NCBI GenBank assembly: GCA_021770615.1
Contig: JAETQR010000024.1
Span: 8,319 to 72,318, forward strand
Origin: Lachnospiraceae bacterium
GTDB taxonomy: Bacteria > Bacillota_A > Clostridia > Lachnospirales > Lachnospiraceae
Direction: 5' to 3'
DNA length: 64,000 nucleotides
Made by a program: the position numbers and the translations under genes. The stretch's first letter is position 1. Each line of letters opens with the position of its first letter. This document shows positions 8,382 through 16,585 of this stretch, piece after piece. The notes beneath the pieces were generated by a model. It was not told the DNA's origin. It did no database searches and saw only the letters and a list, made by a program, of their open reading frames with translations.

Positions 8382-9011
8382 ATGGAGGATAAAAAGATTT
8401 CTTCGGCGGTGATAAAAAGGCTGCCACGTTATTATAGATACCTCAGTGAGCTTTTAGAGAAAGGGATTGACCGGATCTCATCACAGGAATTAAGTAAAAA
8501 GATGAATGTTACCGCATCCCAGATCCGTCAGGATTTTAACAATTTTGGGGGATTTGGACAGCAGGGATACGGATATAATGTAAGTTTTCTTTATGACGAG
8601 ATCGGGAGGATCCTTGGGCTGGAACACAATTACAATGTCGTTATCATTGGGGCAGGAAATCTGGGGCAGGCGCTGGCCAATTACAGTGGATTTACGAAGC
8701 ACGGTTTTCGGATTTCCGGTATCTTTGATATCAATCAGGCGGTGATCGGGAAAGTGATCAATGGTATTCCGGTGATGTCGGTCATGGATCTGGAAGAATT
8801 TATGGATGCTCATCCAATCCATATAGCAGCTCTTACGCTTCCGAAAGATCAGGCGTCCCAGATTGCCAGACGACTGGCGGAAATGGGCGTAAAGGCATTT
8901 TGGAATTTTGCGTCTACGGATCTGAATCTTCCGTCATATGCTGTGGTTGAGAATGTGCATCTGGCGGAAAGTCTGATGAGATTATCTTACAAATTATCAG
9001 AGAAATACTAA
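8382..9011 (+). CDS. rex: redox-sensing transcriptional repressor Rex
   Basis: Homodimeric repressor that binds DNA at high NAD+/NADH and releases it when NADH rises; in anaerobes it controls fermentation and electron-flow genes. The 209-residue protein has an N-terminal winged helix (SSAVIKRLPRYYRYLSEL, then SSQELSKKMNVTASQIRQD, FGGFGQQGYGY) and a Rossmann domain with GAGNLGQALANY at about 90-101, then ISGIFD and a C-terminal domain-swapped helix. GGAGG lies 9 bases before the chosen ATG. Its neighbourhood, ABC-F on the other side and a small operon of acpS, nnr and alr downstream, is typical of Firmicutes. The 2-oxoacid oxidoreductase and CoA-transferase at 48.9-53.9 kb are plausible regulon members, but no operator was identified there. 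Confidence 0.95.
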   Translation: MEDKKISSAVIKRLPRYYRYLSELLEKGIDRISSQELSKKMNVTASQIRQDFNNFGGFGQQGYGYNVSFLYDEIGRILGLEHNYNVVIIGAGNLGQALANYSGFTKHGFRISGIFDINQAVIGKVINGIPVMSVMDLEEFMDAHPIHIAALTLPKDQASQIARRLAEMGVKAFWNFASTDLNLPSYAVVENVHLAESLMRLSYKLSEKY

Positions 9012-9064
9012 GTAGCCGGCGTGAAAACGCATGGAAATGAAGATCAAGATGGGAGGATCATGCA

Positions 9065-9652
9065 ATGAAAAAAAGTGAGGAAAACATACCCATTGAACAG
9101 CTTTTAAAAGGAAAAAAGATTCCGATACTCGTGCTTGACCAGAGATGGCATAAGCTTTTTCCGGGCGGGAAAAAGCCGGAGGAAGTGGTGGAACTTGAAA
9201 AACAGTTGAATAAGTGCCTGAAGGAGCAGGGAAAACTGGTAAACGGCATTAAAGATCTGAAAAAGGGAAAAAAGAAACTGATGGATGCTATCGTTTCCGG
9301 GATGAGCAGTCAGGAGAACGACAAAAAACGGGAAAAACAGCAAAAACTGCTTCTGGAGACGAATGAACGGATCGAAAAGGAATCTGACCGTCTTATGGAG
9401 CTTCCCTATGAGATCAAGGCGGTGAATCAACAACTTCTGGTCACAGGCATACGGTACTGCCACGATCAGTGGAAACATCGTACAGAAGAGTTGGAAGAGC
9501 TGACAAAGGAAATCGATACGATGCGGGAAGAGATCAAGGAAAAGGTAGCCTATAAGGTCGATCTGGAAGAAAGTATCGATGTTACTTATTCGCTTATGCA
9601 TGCACTGTTAGGCAGGGAAGTGATGAATCTGTTTGATAAGAATAAAATATAA
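9065..9652 (+). CDS. hypothetical coiled-coil protein (195 aa)
   Basis: Not assigned to a family. The first 40 residues contain IPILVLDQRWHKLFPGGKKP, followed by a charged helical region rich in Glu, Lys and Leu to the end, which predicts two long coiled coils around an MxSGMSSQENDKK turn near residue 75. There is no signal peptide or membrane helix. GGGAGG precedes the ATG well. It ends 12 bases before acpS and is therefore likely the first gene of the acpS-nnr-alr operon. Confidence 0.65.
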   Translation: MKKSEENIPIEQLLKGKKIPILVLDQRWHKLFPGGKKPEEVVELEKQLNKCLKEQGKLVNGIKDLKKGKKKLMDAIVSGMSSQENDKKREKQQKLLLETNERIEKESDRLMELPYEIKAVNQQLLVTGIRYCHDQWKHRTEELEELTKEIDTMREEIKEKVAYKVDLEESIDVTYSLMHALLGREVMNLFDKNKI

Positions 9653-9664
9653 GGGGAAACGTTT

Positions 9665-10042
9665 ATGATCATTGGTGTAGGTGTGGATGCTGTGGAGATC
9701 GACAGAGTGAAACATGCCTGTGAGAGAAGCCATTTTACAGAGCGGATATTTACGAAAGATGAGATCGCCCAGTTTGATAAGCGTAAGATCCGGGCGGCTT
9801 CTGATTTTGCCGGGAAGGAAGCGGTAGCCAAAGTGTTTGGCACCGGTTTTGCCGGGTGTCAGCCGGCAGATATCGAGATTCTCCGGAATGAAAAGGGAGC
9901 GCCGTATGTGAAATTATATGGCGGAGCCAGGAAGATAGCAAAAGAGCTTGGGATCACAAATATAAAGATCAGTATCACAAACACTTCAGACACAGCGACG
10001 GCTTTTGCAGTGGGAAGTGATGAGGAAGAGGTAGCATTTTGA
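9665..10042 (+). CDS. acpS: holo-[acyl-carrier-protein] synthase
   Basis: Transfers 4'-phosphopantetheine from CoA to acyl carrier protein for fatty acid synthesis. At 125 residues it matches the family. GVDAVEIDRVKHA near the start supplies the Mg-binding Asp, and SDFAGKEAVAKVFGTG holds the second metal ligand Glu and the conserved Lys. The C-terminal strand motif, usually SISHT or SITHT, reads SITNT here, so the conserved His is replaced by Asn; activity is still likely because the metal site is intact. The stop overlaps the TTG start of the next gene. Confidence 0.9.
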   Translation: MIIGVGVDAVEIDRVKHACERSHFTERIFTKDEIAQFDKRKIRAASDFAGKEAVAKVFGTGFAGCQPADIEILRNEKGAPYVKLYGGARKIAKELGITNIKISITNTSDTATAFAVGSDEEEVAF

Positions 10043-11535
10043 GGTATTTATTCACGGGACGGCAGTCGAAAGAGTTAGATATGCATGCGATCGATACAGT
10101 TGGTTTCCCCGGACTGGTGCTCATGGAAAAGGCGGCGATGACGCTCGTTTCTGTGATCATGGAACGGGAGCGGCCGGAGAGGGGAGTGCTCTTTGTATGT
10201 GGCACCGGCAATAATGGCGGAGACGGTCTGGCAGCGGCGCGCATGTTGCATCAGCAGGGATTTCGGACTGCCATCCTTTTGATCGGGGATGCGGGGAAGT
10301 TGTCGCCCGATGCAAAAAAACAAGTAGAACTTGCTGCGGCATGTGACGTGCCGGCAGTGACGGAGGAAGCGATTTTTTCGCCTGCCTACGATGTGATCGT
10401 CGACGGGCTTTTTGGCGTGGGATTGAGCAGGGATGTAACCGGTGTATATGAAAAAGTGATACAGGATATCAACCAGTCCGGTAAGAAAGTGTATGCCGTC
10501 GACGTTCCGTCAGGGATCAATGGAAATGACGGGACGGTCATGAATGTTGCCGTGAAGGCAGATATCACGGTGACGTTTGGCGTTAATAAACTTGGACTGG
10601 TACTTTATCCCGGATGTCTTTATGCAGGTGAGGTGATCGTGGGAGATATCGGATATCCGGAGGCGAGTTACCGGGCGGTTGAGAATCCGGCCTATTATTA
10701 TGAACCGGAGGATCTGAAAAAAATCATCCCGGTCCGCAGACCTGACGGCCACAAAGGAAGTTTTGGGCACGTGTCTGTGATCGGTGGAAGCAGGGAGATG
10801 AGCGGGGCCGCTCTTCTTTCTGCCAGGGCAGCGTATGCGGCGGGAGCCGGACTTGTCCATGTATGTTCTGCGAAGGAAAACAGAGAGATCCTTCTCTCCG
10901 GGATACCTGAGATTTTATTTAGCAGCTATGGAGATGAAAAGAATGGGATAGACCGTGAGGCACTGGACCGGGTGATTTCCTTTTCGGATGCGGTCGTACT
11001 TGGGCCCGGGCTTGGGAAAAAGCCTCTGTCCGGGGAGATTGTGGAGTATGTGCTGCGAAGCTGCGATAAGCCGGTTATTCTGGACGGAGATGGTATTACA
11101 TTGTGCAAAAAGGCGCAGTTATCCGGAAAGAATCATGTTATTCTCACACCGCATCCGAAAGAATTTTCTGTGATCTCAGGAAAGAAGACAGAGGTATTAA
11201 AAGCAGATCTGCTTTCAGCGGTGTCCGCTTTTTCAGAGGAGACGGGCTGTATCGTGGTGGGAAAGGATGCGAGGACGATTGTAGGAGATGGAAAAGAGAT
11301 TTATGTAAATGTCTCCGGCAATTCCGGTATGGGGACCGGAGGGAGCGGTGATGTGTTGACCGGCATCATAGCGGCGTTTCTGGTGCAGGGAGTTTCGTTA
11401 TTTGAGGCGGCGAAAGCCGGAGTGTATGTACATGGCCTTGCGGGGGATCATTTTGTAAAAGAGTACAATGAATATTCCCTTACGGCGTCCGGTCTGATAC
11501 AGAGTCTCAAATATATCCTTAAAATTAATGACTGA
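10039..11535 (+). CDS. nnr: bifunctional NAD(P)H-hydrate epimerase / ADP-dependent NAD(P)H-hydrate dehydratase
   Basis: Repairs hydrated NAD(P)H: the N-terminal YjeF-type epimerase domain (about 1-215) interconverts R and S hydrates and the C-terminal ribokinase-like domain (about 225-498) dehydrates the S form using ADP. Visible motifs are GTGNNGGDGLAAARML at about 55-70, AVDVPSGINGNDG, HKGSFGHVSVIGGS at the start of the second domain, GPGLGK, and GTGGSGDVLTG near 435. The start is TTG at 10039, one base before the acpS TGA, with GAGGAAGAGG 8 bases upstream; the sequence MRYLFTGRQSKELD fits the family only with this start. It is part of the acpS-alr operon. Confidence 0.93.
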   Translation: MRYLFTGRQSKELDMHAIDTVGFPGLVLMEKAAMTLVSVIMERERPERGVLFVCGTGNNGGDGLAAARMLHQQGFRTAILLIGDAGKLSPDAKKQVELAAACDVPAVTEEAIFSPAYDVIVDGLFGVGLSRDVTGVYEKVIQDINQSGKKVYAVDVPSGINGNDGTVMNVAVKADITVTFGVNKLGLVLYPGCLYAGEVIVGDIGYPEASYRAVENPAYYYEPEDLKKIIPVRRPDGHKGSFGHVSVIGGSREMSGAALLSARAAYAAGAGLVHVCSAKENREILLSGIPEILFSSYGDEKNGIDREALDRVISFSDAVVLGPGLGKKPLSGEIVEYVLRSCDKPVILDGDGITLCKKAQLSGKNHVILTPHPKEFSVISGKKTEVLKADLLSAVSAFSEETGCIVVGKDARTIVGDGKEIYVNVSGNSGMGTGGSGDVLTGIIAAFLVQGVSLFEAAKAGVYVHGLAGDHFVKEYNEYSLTASGLIQSLKYILKIND

Positions 11536-11555
11536 AAAGGGGAAAGGTCGGTATC

Positions 11556-12701
11556 ATGGAAAAGAAATGGGAACAAAAAATATATGACAGAACTTATGCC
11601 GAGATTGATCTCAATGCGATAAGATATAATATTTCCGAGGAGAAAAAGTTTGTCGGAAAGGATGTAAAGATCATGGCAGTCATCAAGGCGGATGCGTATG
11701 GACACGGGGACTGTGAGGTGGCAGAGGTTCTGCGTGATCTGGTGGATGCCTATGGCGTTGCGATACCGGAGGAAGCGCTCCGTCTCAGGGAGAGGGGAGT
11801 CCGGAAAATGATCCTTATCCTTGGATATACAGGGAGTGACTGGTTTGAGGATATCATTGAGAATGATATTTCCCAGACCGTATATAATTATGAAATGGCA
11901 AGAAGACTGAGTGATGCAGCCTGCCGGCTGGATAAAAAAGCCCGGATCCATATTAAGATCGATACTGGTATGAGCCGGATCGGATTTATGCCGGTAAAAG
12001 ATAATATCGAAGTGATTCATTCCATCAGTGAGCTTCCCGGACTTGAGATTGAAGGAATCTTTACACATTTTGCGCGTGCGGATGAGAAGACACCGGACGC
12101 TGCCAGAGAGCCTTTTGAAAAGTATATGATGTTTGTGAGTGAACTCGAAAACCGTGGGATTCATATACCGGTGAAGCATGCGGCGAACAGTGCGGCGATC
12201 TTACAGTTTCCGGATTCCTGTCTGGATATGGTCCGTTCGGGTATTTCAACGTATGGTCTTTATCCATCGGAAGATGTACAAAAAGACAATATTTGTCTGA
12301 AACCGGCACTTCAGTGGAAATCGGTCATTTCTTTTGTGAAATGGATCCATTCAGGGACAAGTGTAAGTTATGGTGGGACATTTGTTGCAAAAAGGGATAC
12401 GAAAGTAGCTACGATCCCTGTCGGATATGCGGACGGGGTCAGGAGGGAACTCTCCGGAAAGGGAAAAGTGCTCATCCGCGGTCAGTATGCTCCGATCATT
12501 GGAAGGGTCTGTATGGATCAGTTTATGGTTGATGTCACGCATATTGATCCTGTTTTGGAAGGAGATGAGGTTACTTTGATCGGAAGAGATGGGGAACATG
12601 CCATTTCTGTCGAGGAAGTCGCAGAACTTTCACACTCTTTTAATTATGAATACATTTGTGGAATCAGTAAAAGAGTTCCAAGAAAATATAAATTATCTTA
12701 G
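11556..12701 (+). CDS. alr: alanine racemase
   Basis: PLP enzyme converting L- to D-alanine for peptidoglycan. The 381-residue length is standard. The PLP lysine lies in AVIKADAYGHG (K44), with family motifs IHIKIDTGMSRIGF, GIFTHFARAD, HAANSAA, DMVRSGISTYG, VSYGGTF (catalytic Tyr), TIPVGYADG and GRVCMDQFMVDVT. GGGGAAAGG precedes the ATG. It follows nnr by 20 bases and precedes a mazF-like gene by 78 bases, the same order as alr and ndoA in Bacillus but without the intervening antitoxin gene. Confidence 0.95.
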   Translation: MEKKWEQKIYDRTYAEIDLNAIRYNISEEKKFVGKDVKIMAVIKADAYGHGDCEVAEVLRDLVDAYGVAIPEEALRLRERGVRKMILILGYTGSDWFEDIIENDISQTVYNYEMARRLSDAACRLDKKARIHIKIDTGMSRIGFMPVKDNIEVIHSISELPGLEIEGIFTHFARADEKTPDAAREPFEKYMMFVSELENRGIHIPVKHAANSAAILQFPDSCLDMVRSGISTYGLYPSEDVQKDNICLKPALQWKSVISFVKWIHSGTSVSYGGTFVAKRDTKVATIPVGYADGVRRELSGKGKVLIRGQYAPIIGRVCMDQFMVDVTHIDPVLEGDEVTLIGRDGEHAISVEEVAELSHSFNYEYICGISKRVPRKYKLS

Positions 12702-12779
12702 TACCGATGGTATAAACTCCCGTATATTGGAAATAATAGGTACATAATAAAAATCTACGATACAAAGGGAGTAATCACG

Positions 12780-13127
12780 ATGGTAGTAAAAAGAGGCGAT
12801 ATTTATTATGCGGATTTAAGACCGGTTGTAGGCTCCGAGCAGGGTGGCGTGCGTCCGGTCTTGATCATACAAAATGATATGGGAAACCGATACAGTCCAA
12901 CCGTGATCTGTGCGGCGATCACATCGAAACTAAATAAGGCAAAGCTGCCCACGCACATTTCGCTTGACTCAGAGAGTTATGGGATCGTCAAGGATTCTGT
13001 CATTTTGCTGGAGCAGGTGAGGACGATCGACAAATCAAGATTAAGAGAAAAGGTGTGCCATCTGGACGAAAGAGTTTTGAAGGAAATCAATAAGGCGCTG
13101 GCCATAAGCCTTGATCTTAATACATAG
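12780..13127 (+). CDS. MazF/PemK-family endoribonuclease (EndoA/NdoA-like)
   Basis: Sequence-specific mRNA interferase family, 115 residues as usual. Motifs are [31 protein letters not shown] at the start (given here as its two halves RGDIYYADL and [12 protein letters not shown]), then [33 protein letters not shown], all conserved in Gram-positive chromosomal MazF. AGGGAG precedes the ATG. The expected MazE-like antitoxin is missing between alr and this gene: the 78-base gap has no open frame with a ribosome site. The antitoxin may be encoded elsewhere, or the protein may work as a housekeeping RNase. Confidence 0.9.
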   Translation: MVVKRGDIYYADLRPVVGSEQGGVRPVLIIQNDMGNRYSPTVICAAITSKLNKAKLPTHISLDSESYGIVKDSVILLEQVRTIDKSRLREKVCHLDERVLKEINKALAISLDLNT

Positions 13128-13162
13128 CTTAACGCCATGAGCCAGAAAGAAAAAAGACAAAC

Positions 13163-13194
13163 AAAAGACACCTCTGGGAGGAGGTGTCTTTTGT
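13163..13194 (+). terminator. strong Rho-independent terminator after mazF
   Basis: AAAAGACACCTC and GAGGTGTCTTTT form a perfect 12-bp stem around a 6-base loop, ending in T residues. It closes the acpS-alr-mazF operon. Confidence 0.9.
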
Positions 13195-13210
13195 GGTACC
13201 CAAGGGTACC
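13195..13210. repeat. short perfect palindrome
   Basis: GGTACCC-AA-GGGTACC follows the terminator directly. It could be an operator for the next gene, but nothing else supports this. Confidence 0.3.
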
Positions 13211-13325
13211 TAAGCGTATAATAGGGTGGGAGTAGAAAGTTTATACTTTCCGATTGTTATAGTACAAAGAATTTGTGTCATTTTTGTGTCAAAATGGTGA
13301 AATGTTAAAAAGCTATAAAATCTTA

Positions 13326-13355
13326 TTGCATTGTCCCGGTTCTTATTGTTATACT
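13326..13355 (+). promoter_or_regulatory. sigma-A-like promoter of the phosphatase-rlmH unit
   Basis: TTGCAT (13326-13331) and TATACT (13350-13355) are 18 bases apart and lie 34 bases before the phosphatase start. Confidence 0.6.
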
Positions 13356-13389
13356 AAGTATATCATTAGTTTTTTGTGGAGGAATACAG

Positions 13390-13971
13390 ATGAAGATTGG
13401 ATTGGTCAGGCATTTCAAAGTTGACTGTCCTCATAAGGTGATGATGACATCAGAGGAATTCAGGGAGTGGTCGGAGAAATATGAACACGCCAGGATTTTG
13501 AAGAAAAAAGTAAATATGTCTGGTATAAGCTGGGACGTGTGCTATTGTAGTGACCTGGAGAGGGCCGTGGAGACAGCGAAGGAAGTGTACAGTGGTAATA
13601 TCTATATAGACAAGCTGCTCCGGGAAGTGGATAATGCGCCATTTATCCACACAGAGCGGCTACGGCTTCCATTTCCGGTATGGCATTTCTGCGGGAGACT
13701 TGCGTGGTTTTTTAAGTCGAAGAGCCAGCCGGAGGATATTAAGGGGACGAGAAAGCGCGTGCGCCGTTTTTTCCGGCAGATCGACTGGTCAAAGGATAAT
13801 GTGCTGATCGTGTCCCATGGCTTTCTTATCTTTAATTTTATTTATGAACTGTTTCGCCTTGGATTTATGGGGAGAGAGGTGCGGCGTGTGAAAAATGGAA
13901 TTCTTTATTTGTATGAGATTCCGGATTATAAGCGGCCGTTTCAGTATAAACCATCGAAAGAAAAGGAATGA
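13390..13971 (+). CDS. histidine phosphatase superfamily protein
   Basis: A 193-residue cytosolic protein of the phosphoglycerate-mutase-like fold. The N-terminal catalytic motif is LVRHFKV (RHG in most members, RHF here). The second Arg lies in YCSDLERAVETAKEV and the second His in LIVSHGFLIFNF. The acidic catalytic residue is probably in LLREVDNAP. The substrate is unknown. GTGGAGG precedes the ATG. It ends 10 bases before rlmH and probably shares its transcript; the two genes also neighbour each other in some related genomes, to my recollection. Confidence 0.8.
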   Translation: MKIGLVRHFKVDCPHKVMMTSEEFREWSEKYEHARILKKKVNMSGISWDVCYCSDLERAVETAKEVYSGNIYIDKLLREVDNAPFIHTERLRLPFPVWHFCGRLAWFFKSKSQPEDIKGTRKRVRRFFRQIDWSKDNVLIVSHGFLIFNFIYELFRLGFMGREVRRVKNGILYLYEIPDYKRPFQYKPSKEKE

Positions 13972-13981
13972 GGAAAACAGA

Positions 13982-14461
13982 TTGAAGATTACGATTTTGT
14001 GTGTGGGAAGGTTGAAAGAAAAGTATTTGCGTGAGGCATCCGGGGAGTACCGCAAGAGATTATCAAGATATGCAAAATTGGAGATTATCGAAGTTGCAGA
14101 TGAAAAGACTCCTGATCAGGCGTCTGAAAAGGAAGAGCGTCAGATCCGGGACAGTGAAGGCGAACGTCTGCTGAAGCATATAAAGAAAGAGGATCATGTG
14201 ATCGTGCTTGCCATTGACGCACCCCAGTATGATTCTCTTTCCTTTTCTGAAAAAATAAACCGGTTTGGAATCCATGGGACGGGAAATGTGGTATTTGTCA
14301 TTGGCGGATCGCTTGGGCTTGCCGAGGAAGTGATAAAGAGAGCAGACGAAACAGTCAGTTTCTCTAAGATGACATTTCCGCACCAGCTGATGCGGGTCAT
14401 CCTTCTGGAGCAGATCTACAGGAGTTTTCGGATCATAAAGGGAGAACCGTACCACAAATAA
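13982..14461 (+). CDS. rlmH: 23S rRNA (pseudouridine-1915-N3)-methyltransferase RlmH
   Basis: SPOUT methyltransferase that methylates pseudouridine 1915 of 23S rRNA in assembled 70S ribosomes. With TTG at 13982 as start it is exactly 159 residues, the normal length; GAGG lies 8 bases before it, and a longer upstream frame is not family-like. Motifs: KITILCVGRLKEKYLREA, VIVLAIDAPQYDS (modified from LDERG-type loops), FVIGGSLGLAEEV, and the C-terminus FPHQLMRVILLEQIYRSFRI ending GEPYHK. The last codons double as a probable integration site for the accessory region that follows, as orfX/rlmH does for SCC elements in staphylococci. The reading frame is intact, so integration preserves function. 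Confidence 0.95.
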   Translation: MKITILCVGRLKEKYLREASGEYRKRLSRYAKLEIIEVADEKTPDQASEKEERQIRDSEGERLLKHIKKEDHVIVLAIDAPQYDSLSFSEKINRFGIHGTGNVVFVIGGSLGLAEEVIKRADETVSFSKMTFPHQLMRVILLEQIYRSFRIIKGEPYHK

Positions 14462-14473
14462 CGGAGGTTTTTG
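14441..14473. other. att-like site A at the rlmH 3' end (candidate attL)
   Basis: These 33 bases encode Gly-Glu-Pro-Tyr-His-Lys-stop and continue into GGAGGTTTTTG. They match 29737-29769 at 30 of 33 positions, and the first 21 match 32181-32201 at 20 of 21. In staphylococci SCC recombinases use the corresponding codons (Glu-Ala-Tyr-His-Lys-stop). Position, core identity and abrupt change to accessory genes right after the stop support an attachment site. Confidence 0.75.
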
Positions 14474-14480
14474 ATTTTTA

Positions 14481-14509
14481 TTGTAAAGTGAGGTTTGCTG
14501 GGTTATAAT
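14481..14509 (+). promoter_or_regulatory. sigma-A-like promoter of vapBC at the element left end
   Basis: TTGTAA (14481-14486), 17 bases, TATAAT (14504-14509), then a leader to vapB. The same hexamers with the same spacing occur just after att-like site B at 29776-29804, and the flanking GGTTATAATGAG and ATC-GAT text also agrees. Confidence 0.75.
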
Positions 14510-14567
14510 GAGATTATCAGATACGGGTATGAATGTATAATGACAGAAAAGAAGGAGGGAAATATAT

Positions 14568-14798
14568 ATGATAACAGCAAAAGTATTGGAAAATGGAACA
14601 AGTCAAGCGGTTACAATTCCCCAAGAATGCCACATTTCAGAAGATGAAGTATTTGTTAATAAAGTTGGCGAGATTGTCATGCTTATTCCAAAATCTTTCG
14701 AATGGGGTGGCTTTCTAAATAGTTTAAATATGTTTTCGGATGATTTTATGGAAGATGGTCGTGAACAGGAGACAGAGCAGGAAAGGGAAACATTATGA
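14568..14798 (+). CDS. vapB: VapB-type antitoxin (AbrB/VagC fold)
   Basis: A 76-residue protein with an N-terminal SpoVT/AbrB-like DNA-binding swapped hairpin: AKVLENGTSQAVTIPQEC followed by VFVNKVGEIVMLIPK. The acidic C-terminus (SLNMFSDDFMEDGREQETEQ) is the expected toxin-binding tail, with the FxxDFMEDGREQ pattern seen in VagC antitoxins. GGAGG precedes the ATG. The stop overlaps the vapC start (ATGA), the usual coupling in type II modules, and the pair probably autoregulates the promoter at 14481-14509. As the first cargo after the rlmH site, it may stabilise the element. Confidence 0.88.
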   Translation: MITAKVLENGTSQAVTIPQECHISEDEVFVNKVGEIVMLIPKSFEWGGFLNSLNMFSDDFMEDGREQETEQERETL

Positions 14799-15196
14799 AA
14801 TATATGTTAGATACCAATATATGTATCTTTTTGATTAAGAATAAACCAGAATCAGTTATTCAAAAGTTTATGAAAAACAAACCAGAGGATATATGTATTT
14901 CTTCAATTACATATGCCGAGTTGATGCATGGTGTGGAAAAGAGCAAAGCAAAGGAGAAAAATCGAATAGCATTAACAATGTTTTTATCAGAAATACAGAT
15001 TCTTTCTTTTGATTCTTTGGCTGCCCAATCATATGGTGTTATAAAAGCAGATTTACAAAACCGAGGAGTACCAATAGGACCAATGGATACATTGATTGCA
15101 GCACATGCAAAAGCATTAGAACTAATACTTGTTACAAATAATCTAAGGGAATTTTCCAGAGTTGATGGTCTTGCGGTGGAAGATTGGGTTGAGTAG
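14795..15196 (+). CDS. vapC: VapC-type PIN-domain toxin
   Basis: Mg-dependent PIN ribonuclease, 133 residues. Acidic site residues are visible as Asp6 in YMLDTNICIFLIK, Glu42 in ITYAELMHGVEKS, and Asp98 in GPMDTLIAAHAKAL, with VTNNLREFSRVDGL at the C-terminus. VapC toxins typically cut initiator tRNA or 23S rRNA loops; the target here is unknown. It overlaps vapB by four bases. Nothing looks damaged, so the module should be active. Confidence 0.92.
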   Translation: MKYMLDTNICIFLIKNKPESVIQKFMKNKPEDICISSITYAELMHGVEKSKAKEKNRIALTMFLSEIQILSFDSLAAQSYGVIKADLQNRGVPIGPMDTLIAAHAKALELILVTNNLREFSRVDGLAVEDWVE

Positions 15197-15246
15197 ATTA
15201 GTGTAACAGAGCATTTTATTAGTATAACGAATTATTTCTATTATAA

Positions 15247-15290
15247 AAATACCCATTGGGGCATTCATACAATGCTTCAATGGGTTATTT
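15247..15290. terminator. bidirectional terminator between vapC and the XRE gene
   Basis: AAATACCCATTGGGGCATT pairs imperfectly with AATGCTTCAATGGGTTATTT around a 5-base loop, flanked by A and T runs, suiting the convergent genes on either side. Confidence 0.75.
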
Positions 15291-15371
15291 GTATGCAAAA
15301 TTTTATAAGGACGGATGGGTGTCTGGCTTAGTTGTTATACTGTTTGCAGACGGAGCGAGAGAAAGAATGGA

Positions 15372-15611
15372 TCATTTGTCTTTCTGAACGGGTGGTATAT
15401 ACTCCAGTAAGTCGTGCAGGTCGCAGTCTAAAGCATAGCACAGACGTGATAATACAGCCATATCCAGACGCTGAATATCGCCATCGTAGTAATGTTTTAG
15501 CTGTGTTCTCTGCATCTCAGCCCGGAATGAGAGTTTTGATAAGGATAGGTTTCGTTCTTCCATCCGTTCCTTGAGATAGAGCTTTATAGTTCCAAATTCT
15601 GAATCATTCAT
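15372..15611 (-). CDS. XRE-family helix-turn-helix regulator (79 aa)
   Basis: Small Cro/C1-type DNA-binding protein. The HTH spans SLSKLSFRAEMQRTQLKHYY with a typical second helix and recognition helix, then RLDMAVLSRLCYALDCDLHD LLEYIPP, the normal end of the domain. AGGAGG lies about 9 bases before the ATG on the minus strand. It faces vapBC across a shared terminator and lies back to back with the gene at 15804. It could control element genes, but no operator was found. Confidence 0.85.
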   Translation of the reverse strand: MNDSEFGTIKLYLKERMEERNLSLSKLSFRAEMQRTQLKHYYDGDIQRLDMAVLSRLCYALDCDLHDLLEYIPPVQKDK

Positions 15612-15656
15612 AGGGTATAAACCTCCTGTATATATCTTAATTTATTCTTATTGCTA

Positions 15657-15685
15657 TTGTAAATGATGGATATTTATTGTAGAAT
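15657..15685 (+). promoter_or_regulatory. sigma-A-like promoter
   Basis: TTGTAA (15657-15662), 17 bases, TAGAAT (15680-15685), upstream of the SHOCT protein gene. Confidence 0.55.
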
Positions 15686-15803
15686 AGTGGTGTAGATATA
15701 TATTGTATAAATGTGCAAGGGGCGAAAAAGTGGGTTTTATGTGGCAGTAATGGTGGTTTACAGCCGATTCAAACAGAAAATATTAATCTAGGAGGAACAG
15801 ACG

Positions 15804-16535
15804 ATGGGAATATTTGACAAAGTCAAAGAGACGGCAAATCAGGCAAAGGATGCAGCGGTAAAGTTTGCAGATGAAAAAAATATCGGGGAAAAGCTTGGTG
15901 ATGCCACGGGTTCATTAAAGAAAGCACTGGATGACACAGCATCTTCGATCAAAGCCAATAATGAAGAGTCAAAAAAACTGAAACAACCGCTGGAAGGCGC
16001 ATTGATTCGGTATGAATTTACATATGTGGGAGGATTAGATGATATCCCTAAGGCAAAAGCTGGAGCATGGGGAATGAATGTAATGCCTGACCGTTTTGCA
16101 TTTAGGGTGACAAGCACGACCAAAAACTGGCTTTATGATCTGGATATAGCTTATGAAGATGTGACCGATATCCGCATAGAGAAAAGGACGATTTCCAATG
16201 CAGAAGTCCTTCTCGGAGCAGGAAACGATGCAAATCAGGAGCAGGAGAATGTAATAGTAATTGAACACAAGGATGAACAGGGGAGAAATGCGACGCTCCG
16301 TGTTGAGATGCTTACAGGTGTGACTATTTTTAATCAGGCAGCAAAATGTAAGGAACTTATGGATTTGCTTCGAAAGAATGATATTTTAGATAAACTAAAA
16401 AAATCAGAAAAACCAGCATCAAGTGGAGATGATATATTGGAGCAGGTTGAAAAATTATCGAAACTTAAGGACGCAGGTGTTTTATCTGAAGAGGAATTTT
16501 CAGTAAAAAAATCAGAACTGCTGGCAAAATTATAA
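15804..16535 (+). CDS. hypothetical protein with C-terminal SHOCT-like domain
   Basis: A 243-residue soluble protein. The first 60 residues form an amphipathic Lys/Ala/Asp-rich helix (MGIFDKVKETANQAKDAAVK), followed by a beta-rich middle (about 70-190) that looks like a PH-like or GRAM-type domain. The last 30 residues (LEQVEKLSKLKDAGVLSEEEF, then KKSELLAKL) match the SHOCT pattern, a short C-terminal domain joined to many bacterial proteins. AGGAGG precedes the ATG. No enzymatic motif was seen. It lies inside the element and its role there is unknown. Confidence 0.65.
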   Translation: MGIFDKVKETANQAKDAAVKFADEKNIGEKLGDATGSLKKALDDTASSIKANNEESKKLKQPLEGALIRYEFTYVGGLDDIPKAKAGAWGMNVMPDRFAFRVTSTTKNWLYDLDIAYEDVTDIRIEKRTISNAEVLLGAGNDANQEQENVIVIEHKDEQGRNATLRVEMLTGVTIFNQAAKCKELMDLLRKNDILDKLKKSEKPASSGDDILEQVEKLSKLKDAGVLSEEEFSVKKSELLAKL

Positions 16536-16585
16536 GTTGTTTACAGGGAAGATATTATTATGTAAAGAAAGGGAGAAACAAAGTC

